A DNA stretch of 64,000 bases, taken from assembly GCF_016793705.1 (NCBI RefSeq), contig NZ_JAEULO010000042.1, positions 1 through 64,000 of the forward strand, given 5' to 3'. Origin of the DNA: Tabrizicola sp. GTDB lineage: Bacteria > Pseudomonadota > Alphaproteobacteria > Rhodobacterales > Rhodobacteraceae. Of this stretch, positions 52,895 to 62,377 are shown piece by piece. Every line of letters begins with the position of its first letter. The first letter of the stretch is position 1. The position numbers were made by a program, and so were the translations under genes. The notes under the pieces are model-generated. The model was not told the DNA's origin. It saw nothing but the letters and a program-made list of their open reading frames with translations, and searched no databases.

Positions 52895-53338
52895 GTGGAC
52901 TTCACCGGGGCCAAGGCGGCGCTGTTCTGCGGGGCTGCCATCCTCAGCTATCTCCGCGACGAGAAGCCGGACCTGCGCTGGCCAGGGCTCTGGGACCTGC
53001 CCGGCGGCGGGCGCGAGGGCGACGAGGGGCCGGAGGACTGCCTTCTGCGTGAGCTTCACGAGGAGTTCGGACTGCGGCTTTCGCCCGACCGGCTGGTCTG
53101 GCGGCGCGTGTTTCCGTCGATGGTCGAGCCGGGGCGGCAATCGGTCTTCTTCGGTGGCTGGCTGACCCGCGCGGACATCGGCCGGATCCGCTTCGGCGAC
53201 GAGGGGCAAGGCTGGGAGCTGATGCCGGTCGATGGCTTCCTTGGGCACCCAAGGGCCGTGCCGGAGTTGCAGCGGCGGGCGGGGATCGTGTGGGAGGAGT
53301 TGGCTGTCCACGCAGGACAAGGAAGGCGAGACCCGTGA
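52895..53338 (+). CDS. Nudix hydrolase
   Basis: A 147-residue hydrolase with a complete Nudix box, G-x5-E-x7-RE-x-HEEFGL, in GGREGDEGPEDCLLRELHEE. It starts at GTG 52895 (VDFTGAKAALFCG); the long open frame upstream overlaps nfeD in another frame and is rejected. Nudix enzymes cleave nucleoside diphosphates linked to another moiety; the substrate is unknown. Probably co-transcribed with SPFH-nfeD; convergent with the LacI-family regulator. Confidence 0.85.
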   Translation: MDFTGAKAALFCGAAILSYLRDEKPDLRWPGLWDLPGGGREGDEGPEDCLLRELHEEFGLRLSPDRLVWRRVFPSMVEPGRQSVFFGGWLTRADIGRIRFGDEGQGWELMPVDGFLGHPRAVPELQRRAGIVWEELAVHAGQGRRDP

Positions 53339-53405
53339 TCTCAATGGGTTGGCTGCGGGCGTTAACCGGGCGGTAAGGATGCGTGCTGGTGTGCTGTAAC
53401 GCACC

Positions 53406-54425
53406 CTACGAACGACGGATCGTATCCCCTGCCTCCAGCGTCGGGAACAGTTCCTCGACCTGTGGGCCCGCAGGCGCTTCGGCGATGATCTTCGCGGCCA
53501 TCTTGCCGATCTCCAGCCGGCAGGCGTCCATCGTCGCAAGCTTGCGGGGCAAACCGTCCAGCAGTTCCACGCCGTTGAACCCGGCAAGGCCGATGCGGCC
53601 GGGGACGTCGAGGCCCTGGGCAAGGCAGTAGAGCAGGCCCCCTGCCCCGATCATGTCGTTGGAATAATACAGGAAATCGACGTCCGGCGTCCGGTTCAGC
53701 ACCGCCGCCGTCATCTCGCGGCCCTTCAGGAGCGCCGAGCCGCCGGAATAGTATTCGCGGTCGACGAGGGTGAGTCCCGCCTTGGACAGCGCCTCTTCGA
53801 AGCCTTCCAGCCGCTTCTTGGCTCGGAAGTCGTTCGGCATCTGGGTGCCGAGAAAGGCGATGCGGCGATAGCCCGCGGCGATGATCGCCTCGGCCATCTG
53901 GCGCCCGGCGCGGCGGTGGGAAATGCCGACGGCGTGGTTGATCGGCGTGCCGTCGATGTCCATGATTTCGACGATGGGGATGCCCGCGCGGGCCAGCATG
54001 GCGCGGGAGGCGGTCGAATGTTCGAGCCCGGCGATGATCATGCCCGATGGGCGCCAGCTGAGCATTTCGTAGATCACCGACTCTTCCCGGTCGGGCAGGT
54101 AGTTGGTGACGCCGACCACGGGTTGCAGGCCGGTGCCTTCCAGCGTTTCGGAAATGCCGGTCATCACTTCCGGGAAGACCATGTTCGACAACGAAGGGAT
54201 CACCACTCCGACCAGATTGACGCGTTGGGAGGCCAGCGCACCGGCGATCTTGTTCGGGACGTAGCCAAGCGCGCGGGCGGCCTCCAGCACCTTTTCGCGC
54301 GTGGGGGCGGAGACATCGCCCCGGTTGCGCAACACCCGGCTGACCGTCATTTCGCTGACCCCGGACGCCTCGGACACGTCGCGAAGGGTGAGGGTGTGGC
54401 GCGGGTCGGGCGTGGGTTTGGTCAA
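53406..54425 (-). CDS. LacI-family repressor, GntR-like
   Basis: A 339-residue regulator. An N-terminal LacI HTH (LRDVSEASGVSEMTVSRVLRN) is followed by a periplasmic-binding-protein-like sensor domain (LVGVVIPSLSNMVFPEVMTG). The pattern is closest to gluconate repressors. The first usable start is TTG at 54425, so the exact N-terminus is uncertain. A TGTTA-N4-TAACA operator lies 78-93 bp upstream of the start, matching the GntR consensus and suggesting autoregulation. No gluconate genes are in the window. Confidence 0.83.
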   Translation of the reverse strand: MTKPTPDPRHTLTLRDVSEASGVSEMTVSRVLRNRGDVSAPTREKVLEAARALGYVPNKIAGALASQRVNLVGVVIPSLSNMVFPEVMTGISETLEGTGLQPVVGVTNYLPDREESVIYEMLSWRPSGMIIAGLEHSTASRAMLARAGIPIVEIMDIDGTPINHAVGISHRRAGRQMAEAIIAAGYRRIAFLGTQMPNDFRAKKRLEGFEEALSKAGLTLVDREYYSGGSALLKGREMTAAVLNRTPDVDFLYYSNDMIGAGGLLYCLAQGLDVPGRIGLAGFNGVELLDGLPRKLATMDACRLEIGKMAAKIIAEAPAGPQVEELFPTLEAGDTIRRS

Positions 54426-54502
54426 GGCGCTTGTCCGGAATTCATCGGTTCCCCTTTGTTAGCGTCAAAGAGAAGGCTTGTCCAAGCCGGTTTCACCTGC
54501 TA

Positions 54503-54518
54503 CTGTTACCGCTAACAG
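54503..54518. promoter_or_regulatory. GntR-type operator CTGTTACCGCTAACAG
   Basis: TGTTA and TAACA arms 4 bp apart with an extra C/G pair outside, matching the E. coli GntR consensus (TGTTA-N4-TAACA). It lies in the promoter region of the LacI-family regulator; the 252-bp gap to tRNA-Arg otherwise holds only a weak promoter-like TTGAAA for the tRNA. Confidence 0.65.
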
Positions 54519-54677
54519 CCACAAGTGCTGGCCATATCTGGCGTGTCCTGCAAGCTCTCAAACTGGATGCGACGGACCAAGGGGGAGGTAGTGGGCCAAA
54601 CTTGCCTCCCCTTTTCTTTTGCGGATGGTTGAAATGGGCTGCGTTTCGTCGCATGACGGGCGCAGGTTCCGCCACGG

Positions 54678-54753
54678 GGCCCCGTAGCTCAGGGGATAGA
54701 GCGGCCGCCTCCTAAGCGGCAGGTCGATGGTTCGAATCCATCCGGGGTCACCA
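54678..54753 (+). tRNA. tRNA-Arg (anticodon CCU)
   Basis: A 76-nt cloverleaf. GGCCCCG pairs with CGGGGTC (one G-U), discriminator A and encoded CCA. The anticodon loop contains CCT within CCGCCTCCTAAGCGG, and the T-arm is GATGGTTCGAATCCATC. The CCA forms the first three bases of an 18-bp tandem duplication that follows. Confidence 0.97.
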
Positions 54754-54786
54754 TCCTTTGCTTCCCGCCCATCCTTTGCTTCCCGC
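54751..54786 (+). repeat. 18-bp tandem duplication beginning at the tRNA CCA
   Basis: CCATCCTTTGCTTCCCGC occurs twice in perfect tandem (54751-54768, 54769-54786). The first copy starts with the tRNA-Arg CCA end. No integrase is nearby. Confidence 0.75.
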
Positions 54787-54838
54787 ACTGAAATCAATCG
54801 GATAGGCTATCCGCAAACGTGGGCGGAGGGCGGCTCTT

Positions 54839-56191
54839 ATGCGGCGGATCGCGGTTCTGGACATCGGCAAGACCAATGCCAAGCTGCTGGTCGCGGACCT
54901 GGCTACGGGTGCCGAGGAGGTGCTGGCGCGGGTGCCGAATGCGGTGGTCAGGAGCGGAGCCTTTCCACATCATGACATGGAGATGCTGTGGCAGTTTGCG
55001 CTGTCCGGTCTGAAACTGGCCGCGGCGCGCGGGGTGGATGCGGTTTCGATCACCACGCATGGGGCGGCCTGTGTGCTGATCGATGCGGACGGCGGGTTGG
55101 CGCTGCCGATGCTGGACTACGAGCATGACGGACCAGACTCGGTTGCCGCCGGTTATGACGCTGTGCGGCCAGGTTTTGCCGAGACGGGATCGCCCCGGCT
55201 GCCGGTCGGACTGAATGTCGGGGCGCAACTGTTCTGGCTGTCCCGGGCCTTTGCGGCAGATTTTTCCAGGGCCCGGCATGTGCTGATGCTGGCGCAATAC
55301 TGGTCGTTCCGGCTGTCGGGCGTGGCGGCGAGCGAGGCGACCTCCTTGGGCTGTCATACCGATCTGTGGAACCCCTGGGAGGGGCGGCTTTCGTCATTGG
55401 TTTCGCGGCTGGGCTGGGAGGGGCTGTTCCCCCCGGTCCGCAAGGCAGCGGAAGTGCTGGGGCCGATCCTGCCCGAGGTGGCGGCGGCAACAGGATTGCC
55501 TGTCGGGACGCCGGTGCTGTGCGGTATCCACGATTCCAACGCATCCCTGGTGCCGCATCTGGCCAAGGCGCCCTGCGGGGTGATCTCGACCGGGACCTGG
55601 ATGATCGTGATGGCCTTGGGCGGGCGGGTAGTCGAGCTGGACCCCGCGCGGGATGTGCTGGTGAACGTGAACGCTCTGGGCCAGCCGGTGCCGACGGCGC
55701 GGTTCATGGGCGGGCGCGAGATGGAGGAGGTCATGGGTGGGCGGATCGTGGAACCGTCCGAGGGTGATCTGCTTGGCGTGCTGGAGCGGCGGGTGATGGC
55801 GATGCCGTCTCTGCACCCCGAGACGGGGCCATTTCCGGGCAAGCGCTTCGGCTGGATCGGGGGCGAGCCTGAGGGCGGCGCGCGGATGGCGGCGGCGTCC
55901 TTCTATGCGGCGTTGATGGGAGCGGAGTGTCTGGATCTGGCGGGAGCCGAGGGTCCGCTGATCGTGGAGGGGTCGTTCGGCGGGAATGCGGCTTTCCTGC
56001 GGATGCTGGCGACGGCGACAGGTCGGGTCGTGCGGGGGGCAGGACAAGGGGCGGGGACGGGACTGGGAGCGGCGTTGTTGGCGGGGCCTTTGGCGGTTGA
56101 AGGGCCGAAGGGTCTGGAGGTTGAGCCAGAGAGTGATCCGCTGTGGACCGGCTATGTCGGCGCGTGGCGGGAGGCGGTGGCGCGGTGGTGA
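54839..56191 (+). CDS. rhaK: L-rhamnulokinase-type FGGY carbohydrate kinase (RhaK)
   Basis: A 450-residue FGGY kinase. The N-terminal phosphate loop is VLDIGKTNAKLL, followed by SITTHGAACVLID and the C-terminal FGGNAAFLRMLA (FGGY signature region). In R. leguminosarum RhaK phosphorylates L-rhamnulose and is also needed for rhamnose import by the ABC system; the context here is the same. GGAGG precedes the ATG. It is convergent with rhaM through a long hairpin, unlike R. leguminosarum where rhaK ends the rhaRSTPQUK operon. Confidence 0.85.
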   Translation: MRRIAVLDIGKTNAKLLVADLATGAEEVLARVPNAVVRSGAFPHHDMEMLWQFALSGLKLAAARGVDAVSITTHGAACVLIDADGGLALPMLDYEHDGPDSVAAGYDAVRPGFAETGSPRLPVGLNVGAQLFWLSRAFAADFSRARHVLMLAQYWSFRLSGVAASEATSLGCHTDLWNPWEGRLSSLVSRLGWEGLFPPVRKAAEVLGPILPEVAAATGLPVGTPVLCGIHDSNASLVPHLAKAPCGVISTGTWMIVMALGGRVVELDPARDVLVNVNALGQPVPTARFMGGREMEEVMGGRIVEPSEGDLLGVLERRVMAMPSLHPETGPFPGKRFGWIGGEPEGGARMAAASFYAALMGAECLDLAGAEGPLIVEGSFGGNAAFLRMLATATGRVVRGAGQGAGTGLGAALLAGPLAVEGPKGLEVEPESDPLWTGYVGAWREAVARW

Positions 56192-56257
56192 CTGCTCCTC
56201 GTGCGCTTCGCTTCTCGTCGCAAGCGAGGAGGAGGCGAAGCGCACGAGGAGCAGTCA
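56189..56257. terminator. Long bidirectional hairpin with 23-bp perfect arms carrying both stop codons
   Basis: The arms at 56189-56211 and 56235-56257 are perfect reverse complements (TGACTGCTCCTCG... and ...CGAGGAGCAGTCA), with a partly pairing inner loop. The outermost TGA is the stop codon of rhaK, and on the other strand the same TGA ends rhaM. No T-run. Likely a shared terminator. Confidence 0.85.
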
Positions 56258-56569
56258 GGGCAGGTGGAAGGTTTCCGTCAGCGGAATCGCCACCGGGGAG
56301 CCATCGGGGTTGGTGGCCATGATGTCGCCCATGAAGGCCCACCAACGCCGCATCACCGGGTGGTTGGGCAGGTCGTCCATCGCATGATCGTCGCGGCGTT
56401 CGAGGTAGCCGAAGAGGGTCATCGTCTCGCGATCGAGGTGGATTGAGTAGTTCGAGATGCCGGTATCCATCAGAAGCTGCACCAGCTCCGGCCAGATTTC
56501 GTCATGGCGGCGAGTGTATTCGGCCTCCATGCCGGGGTTGAGGCGCATCTTGAAGGCGTGGCGTTGCAT
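56255..56569 (-). CDS. rhaM: L-rhamnose mutarotase
   Basis: Interconverts alpha- and beta-L-rhamnose before isomerisation. A 104-residue protein, the same length as E. coli RhaM; called RhaU in R. leguminosarum. [20 protein letters not shown], the catalytic-region [18 protein letters not shown] and [15 protein letters not shown] are typical. Its start shares 1 bp with the permease stop (TAATG). Last gene of the minus-strand rha operon. Confidence 0.94.
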   Translation of the reverse strand: MQRHAFKMRLNPGMEAEYTRRHDEIWPELVQLLMDTGISNYSIHLDRETMTLFGYLERRDDHAMDDLPNHPVMRRWWAFMGDIMATNPDGSPVAIPLTETFHLP

Positions 56570-57525
56570 TACGCTTCCTTTCTGCGGCGGGCGCGGAGGT
56601 CGCTCAGGAGGTTCGGCAGCAGGACCGAGGCGATCAGCAGGATGCCGATCACCCCTGTCTGCATATGGCCGGTGATGTTCATCAGGCCCATGCCGTTCCG
56701 CAGGTTCAGGATGATCAGGATCGAGAGGAAGACGCCCACCATGCTGCCCTTGCCGCCGAAGATCGAGACTCCGCCGAGGAGGACCATCGTGATGATGTCC
56801 AGCTCGAACCCGAAGGCGGTGTCGCCACGGACCGAGCCGAGGCGGGCGGCGTAGAGGAGGCCGCAGAGGGCGGAGATCAGCGCGGAGAGGAGGAAGAGGG
56901 TGGTCTTGATGCGGGCGACGTTCAGGCCGGAGAAGCGGGCGACCTCGGCATTGGTGCCGATGACGATGACCTGTCGGCCGAAGCCGGAGCGGTGGAGCAC
57001 CGTTCCGAGGAGGATCAGGAGGACGAAGAAGAGGAGGATGGAGAGCGGGATCGGGCCGATCAGGCCCTTCTGGCCGAGGTCGGTGAACCATTGCGGGAAG
57101 TTGCCAAGGGAGTTGTCCTTGACCAGCACGCGCGCGAGGCCGCGGAAGCCGATCAGCATCGCCAGCGTGACGACCAGCGAGGGAATGCCGACACGGGCGA
57201 TGAGAATGGCGTTGACGGCTCCGGCGATCAGGCCGGCGGCGAGGCAGATGAGGATGGCGAACCCGCCCGGCGTACCTGCGTTCACAAGATAGCCTAAGAG
57301 GGCTGCGGAGAGGCCCATGATCGAGGCGACGGAGAGGTCGATCTCGGCGTTGAGGATGACGAGGGTCATGACCAGCGCGACGATGATCTTCTCGATGGAG
57401 AGCTGGAACAGGTTGATCTGGTTCTGCACCGTCAGGAATTCGGGCGCGAAACCGGCGTTGAGCGCGAGGGTGGCGAGGAAGACGGCGAGGAGGCCGGTTT
57501 CCCAGGGGGTGAGGAATTTGGTCAC
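56569..57525 (-). CDS. rhaQ: Rhamnose ABC transporter permease (RhaQ)
   Basis: A 318-residue inner-membrane permease of the BPD_transp_2 (ribose/rhamnose) class with about nine to ten membrane helices; [27 protein letters not shown] and [17 protein letters not shown] are conserved segments. The GTG start at 57525 overlaps the upstream permease stop by 4 bp (GTGA). The two permeases form the membrane heterodimer of the RhaSTPQ importer; which is P or Q is taken from gene order. Confidence 0.88.
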   Translation of the reverse strand: MTKFLTPWETGLLAVFLATLALNAGFAPEFLTVQNQINLFQLSIEKIIVALVMTLVILNAEIDLSVASIMGLSAALLGYLVNAGTPGGFAILICLAAGLIAGAVNAILIARVGIPSLVVTLAMLIGFRGLARVLVKDNSLGNFPQWFTDLGQKGLIGPIPLSILLFFVLLILLGTVLHRSGFGRQVIVIGTNAEVARFSGLNVARIKTTLFLLSALISALCGLLYAARLGSVRGDTAFGFELDIITMVLLGGVSIFGGKGSMVGVFLSILIILNLRNGMGLMNITGHMQTGVIGILLIASVLLPNLLSDLRARRRKEA

Positions 57526-58529
57526 TGCGTTCCCCCTTTCCTCAGCCGGGCCAGCTGGCGGTTGGCGAGCGTGTCGAGGGTGACGGCGGCCATGATCAGG
57601 CCACCGAGGAGCGCGTCGCGCCAGAATTCGCTGACCACGGCCCAGCGGGTGAGCGAGTTGTCGATGGTGTCGACGAGGAGCGCGCCGATCAGGACGCCGA
57701 TCATCGAGCCGGAGCCGCCCATGATCGAGACCCCGCCCACGACCACGGCGGCGATGGACTTCAGCTCGAACCCCATGCCCGCGACGACGGTGATGTTGCC
57801 GAACTTGGCGAGGAAAAGGAAGCCGGAGAGGCCGGCGAAGGCGCCGGAGAGGATGAAGGCGGTAAGGACCACGCGGCGGGCGTTGATCCCGGCCATGACG
57901 GCGGCATCGGGGTTGGAGCCGACGGCGTAGAAGCGCCGGGCAGGGCGGTAGAAGGTCAGCGCGAGGCCGGTGACGAAGCAGGCGGCCAAGGCGAGGAGGA
58001 CGGTGACGCGGATGTCGATGGGGCCGAGGGAGAAGGCGTTGGCCGAGGGCAGGTCGACCAGCCATTGCGGCAGGCTGGCGGTGGTGATGGTCCTGGCGTC
58101 GGACCATTCGACGAGGAAGCTGCGATAGAGCGCCAGCGTGCCGAGGGTGACGATGATGGAAGGGACGCGGCCGAAGGCGATGATGATGCCATTCAGCGCG
58201 CCGAAAGCGGCCCCAAGCGCCATGCAGAAGAGGACGGCGAGGACGGGGTGCAGATCGGGCATGGCGCCCAGAAGCTGCCCGGTCATGTAGGCGGTGACGC
58301 CCATCACCGAACCGGCGGAGAGGTCGATGTTGCGGGTCATGATCACGATGGCCTGGCCGACGGCGATGGGCAGCACGACGGCGGCGGAGGTCGAGATCCG
58401 GGTGAACATGCGGGGGGAGAGGTAGCCCTCGATCTGGGTGGCGAAGAACAGTACCGTGGCCAGGAGCGCGAGGCCGAGGGCGAGGAGGCGCAGGGTCTGC
58501 GGCGAGGCGCGGGTGAGGAGGGTGGTCAT
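57522..58529 (-). CDS. rhaP: Rhamnose ABC transporter permease (RhaP)
   Basis: A 335-residue inner-membrane permease, similar in layout to Rha[35 protein letters not shown] and [18 protein letters not shown]. The ATG at 58529 ([11 protein letters not shown]) is used; the open frame continues upstream into dispersed-element copy 5, which lies between this gene and rhaT. That insertion leaves a 166-bp gap inside the operon, unusual for ABC genes. Confidence 0.88.
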   Translation of the reverse strand: MTTLLTRASPQTLRLLALGLALLATVLFFATQIEGYLSPRMFTRISTSAAVVLPIAVGQAIVIMTRNIDLSAGSVMGVTAYMTGQLLGAMPDLHPVLAVLFCMALGAAFGALNGIIIAFGRVPSIIVTLGTLALYRSFLVEWSDARTITTASLPQWLVDLPSANAFSLGPIDIRVTVLLALAACFVTGLALTFYRPARRFYAVGSNPDAAVMAGINARRVVLTAFILSGAFAGLSGFLFLAKFGNITVVAGMGFELKSIAAVVVGGVSIMGGSGSMIGVLIGALLVDTIDNSLTRWAVVSEFWRDALLGGLIMAAVTLDTLANRQLARLRKGGTQ

Positions 58530-58570
58530 TCCTGGCCTCCCGTCGCGCGGGTTGGGGCGTCTATTGTAAG

Positions 58571-58674
58571 GAGCGCGTTCCGCGCGAAGTCCTTTTGTCT
58601 CGCGGTCTCGTGCGTGAAGGACGCACAAGAACGCTCGGAATGCCTCCGGCGGGGATATTTGGTGCCAGATGAAA
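58571..58674 (-). repeat. Dispersed intergenic element, copy 5 (minus orientation, inside the rha operon)
   Basis: Read on the minus strand: TTTCATCTGGCACCAAATAT, CCCCGCCGGAGG, a GTGCGT...ACGCAC hairpin, then GCGAGACAAAAGGACTTCG and GCGCTC. It sits between rhaT and rhaP, and may attenuate or process the operon mRNA. Confidence 0.7.
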
Positions 58675-58695
58675 GCATATGAGAGGGAGGCATGG

Positions 58696-60207
<1,512 letters not shown>

Positions 60208-60230
60208 GGGCGGGAGTCCATCGGGAAGGG

Positions 60231-60268
60231 GCAAGTCTAAGAATTTTATAAAAAATTCTTAGACTTGC
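60231..60268 (-). terminator. 17-bp-arm hairpin between rhaS and rhaT
   Basis: GCAAGTCTAAGAATTTT pairs perfectly with AAAATTCTTAGACTTGC around an ATAA loop. It belongs to the GTCTAA...TTAGAC family seen at 49071. In this position it probably makes a partial terminator or mRNA-stabilising 3' end for rhaS, giving more binding protein than transporter. Confidence 0.8.
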
Positions 60269-60330
60269 GTCTGGCGTGAGAGGAACGGACCGGGGCCGCG
60301 GGAGCGTGCGGCCCCGAACGGGAAGCGGCC

Positions 60331-61377
60331 TCAGTTCGCAGCGGCTTCGACGTTGTCCTTGGTGTAGACCGTGAACGGCCCCATCAGGATACGCTTGGCA
60401 CCGGCGCGGCCCGGATCTTCCTCGATCTTGAAGGTGCCCATGCGGCCGGCGGTGAATTCCTCGCCGACTTCGCCCTTGATCGCCCCGGTGGCGAGCGCAT
60501 AGGACGCCTGGTAGGTCAGGTAGCCAAGGTCGACGAAGCTCCACAGGGCAAACTGCGGGGCGCAGCCGTTCAGCGAGTAGCTGACCATCTCGGCGGGCAG
60601 ACCGAGGCCCGAGACCTTGACTTTCTCGCACAGCCCCTCGTCCTGCATTGCCTTGGCAGCGGCGACGATGCCGACGGTGGTGGGGGCCATGATGACCTTG
60701 AGGTCAGGGTATTTGTCGACGAGGCCGAGGGCCTTATTGTAGCTCTCCTCGGACTGGTCGTTGCCGTAGACCACGTCGACCAGCTTCAGGTCCTTGTACT
60801 TGGCGTCTTCGGCCAGGACCTTCTTCATCGCGTCGATCCAGGCGTTCTGGTTCGCGGCATCCGGGCTGGCGGACAGCACGGCGAATTCGCCCGCGCCTCC
60901 GGCAAGGTCATAAGCCATGTCGGCCATCACGGTGCCGATCGAGCCGAAGTCGACCTGGGCCACGAAGAAGGCCTCGCCGGCGCCGTTCGGGATCGGGCTG
61001 TCCCAGGTCACGACCTTGGTGCCCGCCGCGGCGGCGGCTTCGGCGGCGGGGGCGATCTGGTCGCCCGCGTTGTTCGATAGCATCACGACATGCTGCTTCT
61101 GCGTGGTCGCGGTGGTCAGCATCTCGATCTGCCCGGCGGCGGAGTTTTCGGGCGTGGGGCCGATGAACTCCAGCTTGCCGGTCGAGCCAAGCTCGGCAGC
61201 GGCTTCCTGCGCGCCGCGGTTGGCCTGGTCGAAGGGCAGGATGCCGAGGAACTTCGGCAAGAGGACTGCGTTCACTTCCTGGCCGGGGGTCGCGGTGACG
61301 GGGTCGGCCATCGCGGTCGAGCCCATCAGGGTGGCAAGGCCAGCCGCAAGGGCAAGGCCGGTCAGCTTCATCATCAT
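60331..61377 (-). CDS. rhaS: Rhamnose-binding periplasmic protein
   Basis: A 348-residue Peripla_BP_4-type solute-binding protein with signal peptide ([24 protein letters not shown]). [17 protein letters not shown] and [17 protein letters not shown] and [20 protein letters not shown] are typical of rhamnose/AI-2-type binding proteins. GGAGG lies 10 bp before the first of three consecutive ATG codons. First transporter gene, 42 bp after rhaR; followed by a strong hairpin. Confidence 0.9.
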   Translation of the reverse strand: MMMKLTGLALAAGLATLMGSTAMADPVTATPGQEVNAVLLPKFLGILPFDQANRGAQEAAAELGSTGKLEFIGPTPENSAAGQIEMLTTATTQKQHVVMLSNNAGDQIAPAAEAAAAAGTKVVTWDSPIPNGAGEAFFVAQVDFGSIGTVMADMAYDLAGGAGEFAVLSASPDAANQNAWIDAMKKVLAEDAKYKDLKLVDVVYGNDQSEESYNKALGLVDKYPDLKVIMAPTTVGIVAAAKAMQDEGLCEKVKVSGLGLPAEMVSYSLNGCAPQFALWSFVDLGYLTYQASYALATGAIKGEVGEEFTAGRMGTFKIEEDPGRAGAKRILMGPFTVYTKDNVEAAAN

Positions 61378-61419
61378 CTTTTCGTCTCCTCCCGTTATGT
61401 TTCTCCTGCCGCCCCCTCC

Positions 61420-62247
61420 TCAGGCTGCGGTCAGGACCTTGGCTTCCTTCGGGTCGATCAGGAACACCTCCACGCCCTGTTGGCGGAGATGATCCAGCAT
61501 GTGCGGCGGCGCGCCGGTGTCGGTGACGAGCGTCGTCACCCGGGCCAGCGGGCAGACAACCATGTTGCCGCGCGCCTCGAACTTGGTGCTGTCGGCGACG
61601 ACGATCAGCTTCTCGGTGCGGCTGAGGAGCTTCGCCTCGGCCCGGGCGATCAGCGGGTCGCTTTCGATCACGCCAAGGGGGGTGATCGAATAGCAGGACA
61701 TGAACATCTTCGAGGCGGCGAAATGCTGGATCGCGTCCTCGTCGAAGGGGGAAAGGATGATTCCGGCCTCGCGGTAAAGCTCGCCGCCCGGCAGGACGAC
61801 GCGGTTTGCCGAATGGGCGATCAGCTCCTGCGCGATGGGGAAGGAGTTGGTCAGGACCTGCATCCGGTGCCGGCGCAGGCATTGCGCGAGGAACCAGGTC
61901 GTCGAGCCCGCATTGAGGATGATCGAGTCGCCGTCCTGGCAGAGGTTGGCGGCGCCTTGGGCGACGGCCTGCTTCAGGTCGGCGTTCAGCGTCTGGCTGG
62001 CGTCGAAGGAGGGTGCGGTGAGGGGCGTCTGGCCGGAGGCGACCGATTCTGCGCCGCCGTGGACGCGCCTCAACTGGCCGGAGTCTTCAAGCTTCGCCAG
62101 GTCGCGGCGCAGGGTGGCGACCGAGGCGCCGGTCACGCCGACCAGATCGGCGACGCGAACGATCCCCTTGTCCCGCAGGCGGGTCAGGATCAGCTGCCAT
62201 CTTTCGCGTTCGTGCATCATGACCGGAAGGCTGTCAGAATCGCTCAT
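61420..62247 (-). CDS. rhaR: DeoR-family regulator of rhamnose utilisation
   Basis: A 275-residue regulator with an N-terminal DeoR HTH (RVADLVGVTGASVATLRRDLA) and a sugar-phosphate sensor domain (SIILNAGSTTWFLAQCL). In R. leguminosarum RhaR represses the rha genes. Start choice is uncertain: 62310, 62247 and 62217 are all in frame. I use 62247 (MSDSDSLPVMMHERER) because it leaves the palindromes at 62265 and 62300 in the leader rather than in the coding sequence. First gene of the minus-strand operon, divergent from rhaD. Confidence 0.85.
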   Translation of the reverse strand: MSDSDSLPVMMHERERWQLILTRLRDKGIVRVADLVGVTGASVATLRRDLAKLEDSGQLRRVHGGAESVASGQTPLTAPSFDASQTLNADLKQAVAQGAANLCQDGDSIILNAGSTTWFLAQCLRRHRMQVLTNSFPIAQELIAHSANRVVLPGGELYREAGIILSPFDEDAIQHFAASKMFMSCYSITPLGVIESDPLIARAEAKLLSRTEKLIVVADSTKFEARGNMVVCPLARVTTLVTDTGAPPHMLDHLRQQGVEVFLIDPKEAKVLTAA

Positions 62248-62264
62248 ATCCGTCAACAAACAAT

Positions 62265-62281
62265 CGCAATGCTGCATTGCG
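62265..62281. promoter_or_regulatory. Palindrome CGCAATGCTGCATTGCG, probable RhaR operator 1
   Basis: Perfect 8-bp arms around a single T, 18 bp upstream of the rhaR start. It shares the AATGC...GCATT core with the second palindrome at 62300. Confidence 0.65.
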
Positions 62282-62299
62282 GAAGATTCTCTGCGACGC

Positions 62300-62313
62300 A
62301 GAATGCGCATTCT
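62300..62313. promoter_or_regulatory. Palindrome AGAATGCGCATTCT, probable RhaR operator 2
   Basis: A perfect 14-bp palindrome centred about 34 bp (roughly three helical turns) from operator 1 and just before the rhaD -35 element, well placed to control both divergent promoters. Confidence 0.65.
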
Positions 62314-62316
62314 TGA

Positions 62317-62344
62317 TTGACTGTGATCGTTTCACACCTATCCT
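62317..62344 (+). promoter_or_regulatory. Sigma-70-type promoter of rhaD
   Basis: TTGACT (62317-62322) and TATCCT (62339-62344) separated by 16 bp, 33 bp before the rhaD start codon and immediately next to operator 2. Confidence 0.55.
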
Positions 62345-62377
62345 TGGGACAAAATCCTTTCAGCCAAAGTCGGACCG

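Noticed and set aside
54678..54786. Phage or island attachment site at tRNA-Arg
   Set aside because: Only the CCA is shared with the duplicated 18-mer; no integrase or second tRNA fragment is present. Kept only as a low-interest observation.
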